A stretch of DNA of 64,000 bases from UBA10329 sp964500205 (GTDB lineage: Bacteria > Bacteroidota > Bacteroidia > UBA10329), in assembly GCA_964500205.1 (NCBI GenBank), contig CAZCNS010000012.1:1-64000 (forward strand). Direction: 5' to 3'. The notes below the pieces were generated by a model, which worked only from the letters and a program-made list of their open reading frames with translations, did no database searches and was not told the origin of the DNA. The stretch's first letter is position 1. Each line of letters begins with the position of its first letter. Below are positions 26,206 through 34,975 of this stretch, piece by piece. Position numbers and translations under genes: made by a program.

Positions 26206-27339
26206 ATGAGTTACCGACCTAAGACGCGCCTCGGAATCCTTGGCGGAGGCCAACTGGGCCGCATGCTGATCCGTGAGACCATCAACCTTGATGTGGACGT
26301 TCATGTCCTCGACCCTGACCCCGATGCCCCCTGCCGCAATATCTGTCACAGCTTCACGCAGGGCAGTTTCAAGGATTTTGATGCGGTGATGGCCTTTGGG
26401 CAGGAGGTGGATATCATTACCATAGAGATCGAGCATGTGAATGTTGACGCCTTGGAAAAACTTGAGGCGCAAGGCAAGAAGGTTTTCCCGCAACCCAGAG
26501 TCATCCGACTCATTCAAGACAAGGGCGCACAGAAGGAGTTTTATCGCGAGCATGACATACCCACGCCTGACTATCGGCTGGTGGAAGCTGGCAGGGTAGG
26601 GGAGCACACCGATTTCTTCCCTGCATTCCAAAAGCTGCGCAAAGGCGGATATGACGGCAAGGGGGTGCAATCGCTCCGTTCGGCAGACGACCTTGACAAA
26701 GCGTTCACTGAGCCATCGGTGCTGGAAAAGGCCGTTGACCTGGATAAGGAGCTTTCTGTCATCGTTTCAAGGAATGAAAAAGGCGAGATGGCGACCTTTC
26801 CTTTGGTTGAACTGGAATTCAACCCCAAGGCCAATCTGGTGGAATTCCTGTTCAGTCCCGCGAGTGTGAGTGCAGCGGTGGAGGCCACTTCGCAGCGCAT
26901 TGCCAAAGATGTGGCTGAAAAATTGGGTATTGTGGGTCTCTTGGCCGTAGAGTTGTTTCTCGACAAGGAAGGGAATGTGCTGGTGAATGAGATCGCTCCA
27001 CGCCCCCACAACAGCGGTCATCAAAGCATCGAGGGCAACATTACCTCCCAGTTCATGCAGCACCTGAGGGCGGTGATGGGCCTTGCTCCTGGCGACACGT
27101 CCATGTTGCTCCCATCCGTGATGGTCAATCTTCTGGGCGAGGAAGGTCACACTGGCGAAGCGCGTTACGAGGGTCTGGAAGAAATCCTTTCGTGGAAAGG
27201 TGTGAATGTGCATCTTTATGGCAAGCGGTTCACCAAGCCCTTCCGCAAGATGGGCCACGTGACCATCATCGCAGAAACACTTATCGAGGCGAAGAACATC
27301 GCCAAGAAAGTTCAACAAACCTTAAAAGTGAAAGCATGA
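26206..27339 (+). CDS. purK: 5-(carboxyamino)imidazole ribonucleotide synthase
   Basis: A 377-residue ATP-grasp enzyme of purine synthesis that carboxylates AIR with bicarbonate and ATP. The start is MSYRPKTRLGILGGGQLGRM, the family's usual N-terminus. ATP-grasp motifs are YDGKGVQSL, VDLDKELSVIVSRN and VNEIAPRPHNSGH. The stop overlaps the purE ATG in ATGA, so the two steps of AIR carboxylation are coupled. Convergence is absent: hpt is divergent, sharing the 170-bp upstream region. Confidence 0.95.
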   Translation: MSYRPKTRLGILGGGQLGRMLIRETINLDVDVHVLDPDPDAPCRNICHSFTQGSFKDFDAVMAFGQEVDIITIEIEHVNVDALEKLEAQGKKVFPQPRVIRLIQDKGAQKEFYREHDIPTPDYRLVEAGRVGEHTDFFPAFQKLRKGGYDGKGVQSLRSADDLDKAFTEPSVLEKAVDLDKELSVIVSRNEKGEMATFPLVELEFNPKANLVEFLFSPASVSAAVEATSQRIAKDVAEKLGIVGLLAVELFLDKEGNVLVNEIAPRPHNSGHQSIEGNITSQFMQHLRAVMGLAPGDTSMLLPSVMVNLLGEEGHTGEARYEGLEEILSWKGVNVHLYGKRFTKPFRKMGHVTIIAETLIEAKNIAKKVQQTLKVKA

Positions 27340-27836
27340 GCAAGGCATTGGTTGGCATCATCATGGGTAGCAGCTCGGATCTCAGCGTGATGAAAGATGC
27401 TGCGGACGTTTTGAATGAACTCGGTGTGGAGTATGAGATGACGGTCGTCTCGGCTCACCGCACCCCGGAGCGCATGTTCGACTATGCGAAGACCGCTACC
27501 GATAGAGGTCTGAAAGTGATCATTGCAGGTGCTGGTGGCGCAGCACATCTTCCTGGCATGGTGGCATCACTCACGCCACTTCCCGTTATTGGTGTTCCCG
27601 TGAAAAGCAGTAATTCCATTGACGGCTGGGACAGTATTCTCTCCATCTTGCAAATGCCCAATGGTGTTCCTGTGGCTACCGTGGCTCTTAATGCCGCCAA
27701 GAACGCGGGCATCCTCGCAGCACAGATCATCGGGGCTGGCGATGCGGCCGTGCTTCAGCGCGTTGCATCCTTCAAAGAGCGATTGAAGCAGAAGGTGCTG
27801 GACGCCAAAGGTGAGGTCGAGAACTACGGATCGTAG
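27336..27836 (+). CDS. purE: 5-(carboxyamino)imidazole ribonucleotide mutase
   Basis: A 166-residue class I PurE that moves the carboxylate of N5-CAIR to give CAIR. The signature is GIIMGSSSDLSVMKDA near residue 8, then VVSAHRTPERM, AGAGGAAHLPGMVA and PVIGVPVKSS. The ATG overlaps the purK stop (ATGA). Length is normal. Confidence 0.96.
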   Translation: MSKALVGIIMGSSSDLSVMKDAADVLNELGVEYEMTVVSAHRTPERMFDYAKTATDRGLKVIIAGAGGAAHLPGMVASLTPLPVIGVPVKSSNSIDGWDSILSILQMPNGVPVATVALNAAKNAGILAAQIIGAGDAAVLQRVASFKERLKQKVLDAKGEVENYGS

Positions 27837-27892
27837 GTTCTTTCGAAGGATTCGCTGGCTTCTTTCAGTCTTAAGTTGTTATTAGAAAAACG

Positions 27893-27934
27893 TATGCACG
27901 CATAATTGTTTTCAACAAATGGTATGCGTGCATA
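27893..27934. promoter_or_regulatory. Large palindromic operator upstream of the MarR gene
   Basis: TATGCACGCATA (27893-27904) and its exact reverse complement TATGCGTGCATA (27923-27934) are 30 bp apart centre to centre, about three helical turns. Between them is an inner inverted repeat, TTGTT/AACAA. Each arm is itself nearly symmetric. The site lies 26-67 bp before the MarR start, over the expected -33 region, and is a likely MarR autoregulatory operator. Confidence 0.7.
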
Positions 27935-27944
27935 ATAAACTTCG

Positions 27945-27952
27945 TAGTATTG
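27945..27952 (+). promoter_or_regulatory. -7-like box abutting the MarR gene
   Basis: TAGTATTG matches TAnnTTTG in seven of eight positions and ends seven bases before the ATG at 27960. A transcript would be nearly leaderless. Confidence 0.35.
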
Positions 27953-27959
27953 CCCCGCA

Positions 27960-28448
27960 ATGGGAATGAAGCGCAGTCTGAAGCCGGAGGAGTCGGTGTG
28001 TTTTTGCACGAAGACCACGTGGCACGCCATTTCCAGACTTTACAACACCACGGGCGCACAGCACGACATCAGTGCGTCCACTGGGTTCGTGCTGCTGAAT
28101 ATCGATCTGGAGAACGGCAGTCCCGCCACACGCATTGCACCGCAGCTTGGCATGGAAGCCCGTAGTCTAACGCGAATGCTAAAAAGCTTGGAAGAGAAGG
28201 GCTACATATATAAGCAGGCCGACCCGAAGGACGGACGTGTTATGCGCATCTTCCTTACCGAAGAGGGAAAGAAAAAGCGGGAATTGGCGAAAATCGGTGT
28301 GGTAGCGTTCAACAAAGCTGTGCGTGAAGTTGTTGCTTCCGAGAAATTGGACATCTACTTCGAGGTTGCGAACACAATTAACGAAATCATCGACAAGCGA
28401 AGCATTTACGACAAGGTGAACACGGATCAATTAAGAATCAAGAATTAA
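27960..28448 (+). CDS. MarR family transcriptional regulator
   Basis: A 162-residue winged-helix regulator. The recognition part is SPATRIAPQLGMEARSLTRM, with LKSLEEKGYIYKQADPKDGR as the wing, both classic for MarR. Flanking helices for dimerisation are AISRLYN at the start and YFEVANTINEIIDKR at the end. It precedes a fatty-acid oxidation operon on the same strand, so it probably senses acyl-CoA or fatty acid and represses these genes; that is inference. The final codons (LRIKN) run into an AT-rich spacer repeat, which suggests the tail was altered by it. Confidence 0.88.
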   Translation: MGMKRSLKPEESVCFCTKTTWHAISRLYNTTGAQHDISASTGFVLLNIDLENGSPATRIAPQLGMEARSLTRMLKSLEEKGYIYKQADPKDGRVMRIFLTEEGKKKRELAKIGVVAFNKAVREVVASEKLDIYFEVANTINEIIDKRSIYDKVNTDQLRIKN

Positions 28449-28460
28449 CAATTAAAAATG
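28427..28460. repeat. Degenerate AATTAAGAATC-type spacer repeat
   Basis: The run CAATTAAGAATCAAGAATTA then ACAATTAAAAATG spans the last seven codons of the MarR gene and the start of the spacer before fadN. Confidence 0.6.
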
Positions 28461-28509
28461 AGCAAGTTGAGTTGAAAACTCATCGCTCGTCATTCAATCA
28501 CTTCAAAAC

Positions 28510-30906
28510 ATGAAAAGAACCATCAAGAAAGTAGCGGTCCTCGGTTCGGGGGTCATGGGTTCGCGCATCGCGTGCCATTTTGCCAACATCGGTGTGGAGG
28601 TGCTCCTGCTGGATATCGTTCCACGCGAGCCCAATGATGCTGAGAAGGCCAAAGGGCTCACCACCGAGCACAAGGCTGTACGCAATCGTATCGTGAACGA
28701 TGCGCTCGCATTTGCTATCAAGTCGAACCCTGCACCGCTCTACAAGAAGTCTTTCGCAGACCGCGTGACCACAGGCAATTTTGACGATGACATGAAGCTC
28801 ATCGCCAATTGTGACTGGGTGATCGAGGTGGTTGTAGAAAGGCTCGATATCAAGCAGCAGGTGTTTGCCAATGTGGAGAAATACCGTAAGCCTGGCACGC
28901 TCATCACGTCCAACACATCGGGCATTCCCATCCACATGATGTTGGAGGGCCGCAGCGAGGACTTCCAGAAGCACTTCGCGGGAACACACTTCTTCAACCC
29001 GCCACGTTACCTGAAACTGCTGGAGATCATTCCAACACCGAAGACTGATCAGGCCGTCACTGATTTCCTTATGGATTATGGAGACCGTTTTCTTGGCAAG
29101 ACCACGGTGCTCTGCAAGGACACACCAGCGTTCATCGCCAACCGTGTGGGGGTTTACAGCATTCAGGCACTTTTCCACATTGTGCAGGAAATGGGGCTCA
29201 GTGTCACCGAGGTGGACAAGATGACCGGTCCGATTCTTGGACGTGCCAAGTCGGCCACATTCCGCACCTGTGACGTTGTGGGTCTGGACACGCTTGTTCT
29301 GGTGTCGAAAGGTCTTCACGCAAATTGCCCTGATGACGAGGCGCGTCACCTTTTCGAGATTCCTTCCTATATCACCAAGATGGTAGAGAACGGATGGCTG
29401 GGTTCAAAAACCGGTCAGGGCTTCTTCAAGAAGGTCGGTAAGGACATTCTCGAGCTGAACCTCCAGACATTGGAGTACCAACCAGCTCCAAAGGTTGATT
29501 TCCCAACCTTGAAAGCCGCTAAAGCCGAGGATAATCTCGCGAAACGGATGAAAATCCTTCTGGGCGGAACCGACAAGGCAGGTGAATTCTACCGCAAAGC
29601 GTTCTACGGTCTGTTCGAGTACGCCAGCAACCGCATCCCTGAGATTTCTGATGACCTCTACAAGATCGATGATGCCATCGGTGCTGGTTTCGGCTGGAAG
29701 ATGGGGCCATTCGCAGCTTGGGATGCCCTCGGAGTAGAGGAGACCATCAATGCGATGGAGGCCGCTGGCCGCAAGCCTGCGAAGTGGGTGCACGACATGG
29801 TGGCGAAAGGCGTCAAGTCGTTCTACAGCACCGACAAGGGCAAGAAACTGTATTACGACATCCCAAGCGGTGCGTACAAAGTGATTCCAGGAACGGAGAA
29901 CCTCATCATCCTCGATGCGCTCCGCGAGACCAATGTTGTTTGGAGCAATAGTGGCTCAACACTCTTTGATATTGGAGACGGTGTGCTGAACTTGGAGTTC
30001 CACACCAAGATGAACACTATTGGTAGTGAGATTCTGCAAGGCTTGAACAAGGCCATTGACATCGCAGAGAGCGACCCTAAATGGAAAGGTCTTGTCCTGG
30101 CGAATGATGGCGACAACTTCAGTGCGGGCGCAAACCTCGGTATGATCTTCATGCTCGCTGCCAACCAAGAGATAGATGAGCTGGACATGGCCGTGCGTCA
30201 GTTCCAGAACACTGTGATGCGCCTGCGTACATCGGCCATCCCTGTGGTGGCTGCGCCTCATGGCCTTACCCTAGGTGGTGGTTGCGAGATCTGCATGCAC
30301 TCTGATAAGGTGATTGCTGCGGCAGAGACCTACATCGGCCTTGTGGAGTTTGGTGCAGGGGTGATTCCTGCGGGCTGCGGCTCGAAGGAGATGGCCCTTC
30401 GTGCCTCGGACGATTTTCAAGAGGGCAACCTGCAACTGCCCGCATTGCGCGAGCGTTTCCTCACGGTGGGCATGGCGAAAGTCGCCACCAGTGCAGAGGA
30501 GGCATTTGACCTCGGCATTCTCAGAAAAGGTGTTGATGAAGTGAGCGTTAGTGCAGAGCATCGCATTTCCCGCGCCAAGCGTGCCGTGCTTGAACTGGAT
30601 GCTGCTGGCTACACACCTGCCGCAGAGCGCAAGGACATCCTCGTGCTCGGCAAGAAGGGCCTCGGCATCTTCGTGGCCGGTGCGCGGAGCATGGAAGCAG
30701 GCAAGTTCATCAGCGAGCACGACCGCATTATTAGCGAGGAGTTCGGCTATGTGATGGCAGGTGGCGACCTTTCAGATGCGACCAAGGTGTCTGAGCGTTA
30801 CCTACTAGACCTTGAGCGCAAAGCATTTCTGAAACTGGCCATGACCCGAAAGTCGATGGAACGCATGCAGAGTCTTGTCACATCTGGTAAGCCATTGAGA
30901 AACTAA
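28510..30906 (+). CDS. fadN: 3-hydroxyacyl-CoA dehydrogenase / enoyl-CoA hydratase
   Basis: A 798-residue bifunctional beta-oxidation enzyme in the FadN order: dehydrogenase first, hydratase last. The NAD site is VAVLGSGVMGSRIACHFANI, with SNTSGIPIHMM and FAGTHFFNPPRYLKLLEIIP as further dehydrogenase motifs. The C-terminal crotonase domain begins near residue 500 and has FSAGANLGMIFMLA and GLTLGGGCEICMHSDKVIAA (oxyanion hole) and GVIPAGCGSKEM. The order fadN-fadA-fadE here matches B. subtilis fadNAE. Gene symbol is by architecture. Confidence 0.92.
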   Translation: MKRTIKKVAVLGSGVMGSRIACHFANIGVEVLLLDIVPREPNDAEKAKGLTTEHKAVRNRIVNDALAFAIKSNPAPLYKKSFADRVTTGNFDDDMKLIANCDWVIEVVVERLDIKQQVFANVEKYRKPGTLITSNTSGIPIHMMLEGRSEDFQKHFAGTHFFNPPRYLKLLEIIPTPKTDQAVTDFLMDYGDRFLGKTTVLCKDTPAFIANRVGVYSIQALFHIVQEMGLSVTEVDKMTGPILGRAKSATFRTCDVVGLDTLVLVSKGLHANCPDDEARHLFEIPSYITKMVENGWLGSKTGQGFFKKVGKDILELNLQTLEYQPAPKVDFPTLKAAKAEDNLAKRMKILLGGTDKAGEFYRKAFYGLFEYASNRIPEISDDLYKIDDAIGAGFGWKMGPFAAWDALGVEETINAMEAAGRKPAKWVHDMVAKGVKSFYSTDKGKKLYYDIPSGAYKVIPGTENLIILDALRETNVVWSNSGSTLFDIGDGVLNLEFHTKMNTIGSEILQGLNKAIDIAESDPKWKGLVLANDGDNFSAGANLGMIFMLAANQEIDELDMAVRQFQNTVMRLRTSAIPVVAAPHGLTLGGGCEICMHSDKVIAAAETYIGLVEFGAGVIPAGCGSKEMALRASDDFQEGNLQLPALRERFLTVGMAKVATSAEEAFDLGILRKGVDEVSVSAEHRISRAKRAVLELDAAGYTPAAERKDILVLGKKGLGIFVAGARSMEAGKFISEHDRIISEEFGYVMAGGDLSDATKVSERYLLDLERKAFLKLAMTRKSMERMQSLVTSGKPLRN

Positions 30907-30936
30907 CTTCGTCCTTTCCCCTTGAGGACGTGCCAC

Positions 30937-31527
30937 ATGATTCGTTCATTTCAAAACCATGCCCTTGTTGCGGTGTTCATGTTCTGGCCTTTGTTCCTTT
31001 CGGGGCAAAGCTTCCAACGGCCCAAGTATGCACCGCGCAAGGTCAATCACCAGAATGAAAAGGATCAGTACGACCGCAAACAGGGTCTTTGGATGCAGTA
31101 TTCTGCCTCTCGAATCCTTATCGCGGAAATCAACTACCTCAATGACCGTAAGCATGGACTTTCGACACGGTACTACCCTCACAGTGGAGCCGTCATGGAG
31201 CAAGCAGAATATTTCGATGGTAAGCGGCATGGGCCTTTCAAGAAATACTTCTACACGGGCAGTCTCAAGACCGAGGGCGAGTATGAGGTCAACAGGAAAT
31301 CCGGTTACTGGGTCAACTATTACCACAACACGGGCGAGGTCAGCTCCGAGGGCAACTATGTCAAGGGAAAAAAGGACGGTGACTGGAAATTCTACGATTC
31401 ACGCGGCCAACTCAAGTACACCTACACTTACAAGAATGGGGTGCTGGTTGCTCAGAACGGGGTCTCTCTTGAAGAGTTGAAGAAACAGGAGCAGGATAAA
31501 AGCAGGTCTATCTCTACACCTAAATGA
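30937..31527 (+). CDS. Secreted MORN-variant (YwqK-like) repeat protein
   Basis: A 196-residue protein with a signal (MIRSFQNHALVAVFMFWPLF, then LSGQ). It has at least four repeats of the MORN-variant type: KHGLSTRYYPHSGAVM, RHGPFKKYFYTGSLKTEGEY, KSGYWVNYYHNTGEVSSEGN and KDGDWKFYDSRGQLKY. These proteins are widespread in Bacteroidota envelopes and often mis-labelled as YwqK antitoxins. It interrupts the fad operon between fadN and fadA, 30 bp after fadN. Function unknown. Confidence 0.8.
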   Translation: MIRSFQNHALVAVFMFWPLFLSGQSFQRPKYAPRKVNHQNEKDQYDRKQGLWMQYSASRILIAEINYLNDRKHGLSTRYYPHSGAVMEQAEYFDGKRHGPFKKYFYTGSLKTEGEYEVNRKSGYWVNYYHNTGEVSSEGNYVKGKKDGDWKFYDSRGQLKYTYTYKNGVLVAQNGVSLEELKKQEQDKSRSISTPK

Positions 31528-31550
31528 GCATCAGCATAAGTCTCAAGTAC

Positions 31551-31585
31551 ATCGAACTTTAACATTGAACCTTAAACCTTTTAAG
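31551..31585. repeat. Degenerate AACTTTAACATTGAACC-type spacer repeat
   Basis: CGAACTTTAACATTGAACCT then TAAACCTTTTAAG precedes the thiolase start. It belongs to the family of simple-sequence spacers seen also at 25474 and 44436. Confidence 0.6.
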
Positions 31586-31587
31586 AA

Positions 31588-32763
31588 ATGAACGCATACA
31601 TCGTAGCAGGATTCCGCACCGCAGTGGGCAAGGCCCCAAGGGGTGTTTTCAAGTTCACTCGCCCGGATGACTTGGCAGCTGATGTCATCAAGCATCTGGT
31701 GAAATCAGTACCGAGCCTAGACCCTGAGACCATTGATGACGTGATCGCAGGCTGCGCCACTCCTGAGGCGGAACTCGGTCTTAACATCGGTCGGATGGTA
31801 TCACTCATGGGACTCGACACCGTGAAGGTGCCAGGGATGACCGTGAATCGTTACTGTTCTTCAGGTTTGGAGACCATCGCCATTGCCGCTGCCAAGATCA
31901 ATAGCGGTATGGCTGATTGCATCATCGCTGGTGGGGTGGAGAGCATGAGTCCGATGCCGTTCGGTGGTTGGACAGTGACTCCCAACTACACCGTTGCCAA
32001 GTATCACAGCGATTGGTATTGGGGTATGGGTCTCACTGCTGAGGAGGTGGCCGAGAAGTACAACGTAAGCCGCGAAGACCAAGACGCATTCTCCATCAAG
32101 TCGCATGAGAAGGCTCTGGCGGCCATCAAGGAAGGCCGTTTTAAGGATGATATCGTTCCCATCACCGTGAACCATGTTTTCTTGGACGGGAATGAGAAGC
32201 GTCAGGAGAAATCCTACGTGGTGGATACGGACGAAGGGCCGCGCGCAGGCAGCACCATGGAAGCTTTGGCGAAGCTCCGTCCCGTGTTCAAGACAGGAGG
32301 TAGCGTCACTGCGGCCAATAGCTCGCAGACCTCTGACGGTGCGGCTTTCGTGATGGTCGTATCCGAGAAGAAGTTGAAGGAACTTGGTGTGCAGCCCATC
32401 GCCCGCGTGGTCACCTACGCTGTAAGCGGCCTTGAGCCAAGCATCATGGGTGTGGGCCCTATCTATGCCATTCCACAGGCGTTAAAGCAGGCAGGTCTTA
32501 AGCAGAGTGACATCGACCTCATCGAATTGAACGAAGCATTCGCATCACAGTCATTGGCGGTTATCCGTGAGTTGGGCCTCGATGAGAACCGTGTGAACGT
32601 GAACGGTGGCGCCATCGCTCTCGGTCACCCGCTCGGTTGCACAGGCGGCAAGCTCACCGTGCAGATCATGAATGAGCTGAAAAGGCGCAATGGCAAGTAC
32701 GGTATGGTGACCATGTGTGTAGGAACTGGTCAGGGTGCTGCTGGAATCTTTGAAATGATGTGA
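31588..32763 (+). CDS. fadA: Acetyl-CoA acyltransferase (thiolase)
   Basis: A 391-residue degradative thiolase that cleaves 3-ketoacyl-CoA. The nucleophile cysteine is in NRYCSSGLETIAIAAAKI; the C-terminal motifs are ELNEAFASQSLAVIREL, NVNGGAIALGHPLGCTGGK and MVTMCVGTGQGAAGIFE with the second catalytic Cys. The full length is intact. It lies 60 bp after the MORN protein gene and 66 bp before the acyl-CoA dehydrogenase gene. Confidence 0.94.
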   Translation: MNAYIVAGFRTAVGKAPRGVFKFTRPDDLAADVIKHLVKSVPSLDPETIDDVIAGCATPEAELGLNIGRMVSLMGLDTVKVPGMTVNRYCSSGLETIAIAAAKINSGMADCIIAGGVESMSPMPFGGWTVTPNYTVAKYHSDWYWGMGLTAEEVAEKYNVSREDQDAFSIKSHEKALAAIKEGRFKDDIVPITVNHVFLDGNEKRQEKSYVVDTDEGPRAGSTMEALAKLRPVFKTGGSVTAANSSQTSDGAAFVMVVSEKKLKELGVQPIARVVTYAVSGLEPSIMGVGPIYAIPQALKQAGLKQSDIDLIELNEAFASQSLAVIRELGLDENRVNVNGGAIALGHPLGCTGGKLTVQIMNELKRRNGKYGMVTMCVGTGQGAAGIFEMM

Positions 32764-32829
32764 AACAGTTGTAAGTCATTGGCTTGAAGTTCAATCAATA
32801 ATAATCATTCATCAATAATCAATCGTAAA

Positions 32830-34620
32830 ATGGCAACTTTAGAGAAGAAAGCCCTGCAAGGAGGCGAATGGATCGTCCGTGAAACGGATGCCCAGAACGT
32901 GTTCATCCCTGAGGAATGGACCGAGGAACAACTGATGATCGCGCAGACCTGCCGCGAGTTCATCGAGAAGGAAGTGACCCCGAACCTTGACCGCATCGAT
33001 GCGATGGAGGAGGGACTGATGGTCGATTTGTTGAACAAGGCTGGTGAATTGGGTCTGTTGTCAATCACAGTTCCAGAGGAATTCGGTGGCATGGGCGCAT
33101 CGTTCAACACCAGCTGTCTGACTGCCGAGGTCACTGGCAGCGGTCATTCGTTCTCTGTGGCGATTTCCGCGCACACTGGTATCGGAACGCTTCCGATTCA
33201 GTATTACGGCAATGCTGAACAGAAGGCGAAGTACCTTCCGGGTCTCTCCTCTGGCGAACTGAAGGCATCTTACGCCCTTACTGAGCCGAGCAGTGGTTCT
33301 GACGCCAACAGCGGCAAGACAAAAGCCACGCTGAGTGAGGACGGCAAGCATTACCTCATCAACGGACAGAAGATGTGGATCACCAACGCGGGCTTCGCGG
33401 ACGTATTCATTGTCTTCGCCAAGATCGATGACGACAAGAACCTCAGTGCGTTCATTGTAGACGGAACGACTGAAGGTCTCAGCCTCAACGCAGAGGAGAA
33501 GAAGCTGGGCATCAAGGGTTCATCCACCCGTCAGGTATTCTTCAATAACTGCCTTGTGCCTGTGGAGAACCTCCTAAGTGATCGCGGCAACGGTTTCAAG
33601 ATTGCGGTCAATATCCTGAACATCGGCCGTATCAAGCTCGGTGCTGCTGCCATCGGTGGAGCCAAAGTTGCCATCGGTCAGGCGGTGAATTACGCCAACG
33701 AGCGTGAGCAGTTCGGTCGTCCCATCAGCAAGTACGGGGCCATCCGCCATAAGATCGCGGAGCAGACCATTCGCACGTGGGTGCTGGAGTCCGCCACTTA
33801 CCGTGCTGGTCAGGACATCGAGGACTGCATCAATGCCTTTATAGCGGACGGTGTGGAGCCGGAGCAGGCGAAGATCAATGGCGTGGCATCCTACGCCATC
33901 GAGTGTGCCATACTGAAAGTGTTCGGCTCTGAAGTAATTGACTTCGTAATTGATGAGGGCTTGCAGATCTATGGCGGAATGGGCTTCAGTGCCGAGGCAC
34001 CGATGGAGCGCGCCTACCGCGATGCGCGCATCAACCGCATCTTCGAAGGCACTAACGAGATCAACCGTATGCTTACCGTGGACATGATCCTCAAGAAGGG
34101 CATGAAGGGCGAGATCGACCTTATGGGCCCTGCACAGAAGGTGGCTGGCGAACTCCTCAGCATCCCCGAAATGGAGGACGCTGGCGAGGGTGTTTTCGCC
34201 AACGAGCGCAAGTACATCCGCAATTTCAAGAAGGCTGGACTGATGGTGGCCGGTGCTGCCGTGCAGAAGCTGATGGCTACCCTTAGCAAGGAGCAGGAGA
34301 TCCTGATGAACATCGCGGACATCCTCATCGCTATCTACACTGCCGAGTCTGCTCTGCTGCGTGCCGAGAAACTCATCTCGCTCCGTGGCGAGGAGGCTAC
34401 CAGCCTGCAGATCGACATGGTGAAGACCTACTTCAACGATGCGGCTGACAACATCAACAAGTTCGGAAAGGATGCCATTACCTCGTTTGCCGAGGGCGAT
34501 GAGCTCCGTGCCATGCTGATGGGCCTCAAGCGCTTCACCAAGACCGAGCCGTTCAACGCTAAGAACGCTCGTCAGCGCATTGCGCAAGCGGTGATTGATG
34601 AGAACAAGTATCCTTTCTGA
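32830..34620 (+). CDS. fadE: Acyl-CoA dehydrogenase
   Basis: A 596-residue acyl-CoA dehydrogenase of the longer type with an added C-terminal helical domain (from about residue 430), as in B. subtilis FadE. Signatures are SYALTEPSSGSDANS, MWITNAGFADVFIVFAKI, KLGIKGSSTRQVFF and REQFGRPISKYGAIRHKIAE. The catalytic Glu is expected near YGGMGFSAEAPMERAYRDAR. It does the first step of beta-oxidation and passes electrons to ETF. A terminator follows, closing the operon. Confidence 0.93.
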   Translation: MATLEKKALQGGEWIVRETDAQNVFIPEEWTEEQLMIAQTCREFIEKEVTPNLDRIDAMEEGLMVDLLNKAGELGLLSITVPEEFGGMGASFNTSCLTAEVTGSGHSFSVAISAHTGIGTLPIQYYGNAEQKAKYLPGLSSGELKASYALTEPSSGSDANSGKTKATLSEDGKHYLINGQKMWITNAGFADVFIVFAKIDDDKNLSAFIVDGTTEGLSLNAEEKKLGIKGSSTRQVFFNNCLVPVENLLSDRGNGFKIAVNILNIGRIKLGAAAIGGAKVAIGQAVNYANEREQFGRPISKYGAIRHKIAEQTIRTWVLESATYRAGQDIEDCINAFIADGVEPEQAKINGVASYAIECAILKVFGSEVIDFVIDEGLQIYGGMGFSAEAPMERAYRDARINRIFEGTNEINRMLTVDMILKKGMKGEIDLMGPAQKVAGELLSIPEMEDAGEGVFANERKYIRNFKKAGLMVAGAAVQKLMATLSKEQEILMNIADILIAIYTAESALLRAEKLISLRGEEATSLQIDMVKTYFNDAADNINKFGKDAITSFAEGDELRAMLMGLKRFTKTEPFNAKNARQRIAQAVIDENKYPF

Positions 34621-34673
34621 GGATGCGCAAGAGCTTCGGCAAACTTTTGAAGTTTGACGAAGCTGGAAAAATG

Positions 34674-34711
34674 AAAGCCGCCCTTCCCGGTTGTGGGGAG
34701 GGCGGTTTTTT
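34674..34711 (+). terminator. Intrinsic terminator of the fad operon
   Basis: CCGCCCTTCCC / GGGGAGGGCGG pairs around a short loop (34679-34703) and is followed by TTTTTT. It lies 54 bp after the fadE stop. Confidence 0.8.
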
Positions 34712-34793
34712 GATGCTCTAAGACTCATGGAAGAAACCACGGTTCGTGAGAGTTCATAGTTCCGTTCAAGTAGATTTGTACTTGCCAGATGCT

Positions 34794-34808
34794 CTGTTTT
34801 TGGGGAAG
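34794..34808. repeat. Copy of the IS3-remnant end sequence
   Basis: CTGTTTTTGGGGAAG, the same 15 bases in the same orientation as 35582-35596 at the end of the IS remnant. It lies just beyond the displaced pyc fragment. Probably debris of a second related element. Confidence 0.5.
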
Positions 34809-34828
34809 GCCTATCGAAGGCTTTAGTG

Positions 34829-34953
34829 TTACCCAAACTCCACCACCAAGTCATCTGCCTCCACCAGCGTTCCCGCTTCCAGCACCGTTTTCCGTATCAT
34901 ACCATCAGCAGGCGCTGTGACGGTCGTCTCCATCTTCATCGCCTCGATGACTG
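34829..34953 (-). pseudogene. Displaced 3' end of a pyruvate carboxylase gene
   Basis: Read on the minus strand this is the last 40 codons of a pyc-like biotinyl domain: IEAMKMETTVTAPADGMIRK, TVLEAGTLVEADDLVVEFG and a TAA stop (34829-34831). About nine in ten of the 118 bases compared are the same as the end of the intact pyc at 35810-35925; differences include Ser to Ala, Val to Met and a different last few residues. Nothing of the upstream 1,100 codons is left and there is no start codon, so it is not functional. Confidence 0.85.
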
Positions 34954-34975
34954 ACAGGGAAGGTCTCTGCGTAGG

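Noticed and set aside
30937..31527. YwqK-type antitoxin
   Set aside because: The common automatic label rests only on the MORN-variant repeats. The protein has a signal peptide and no toxin partner.
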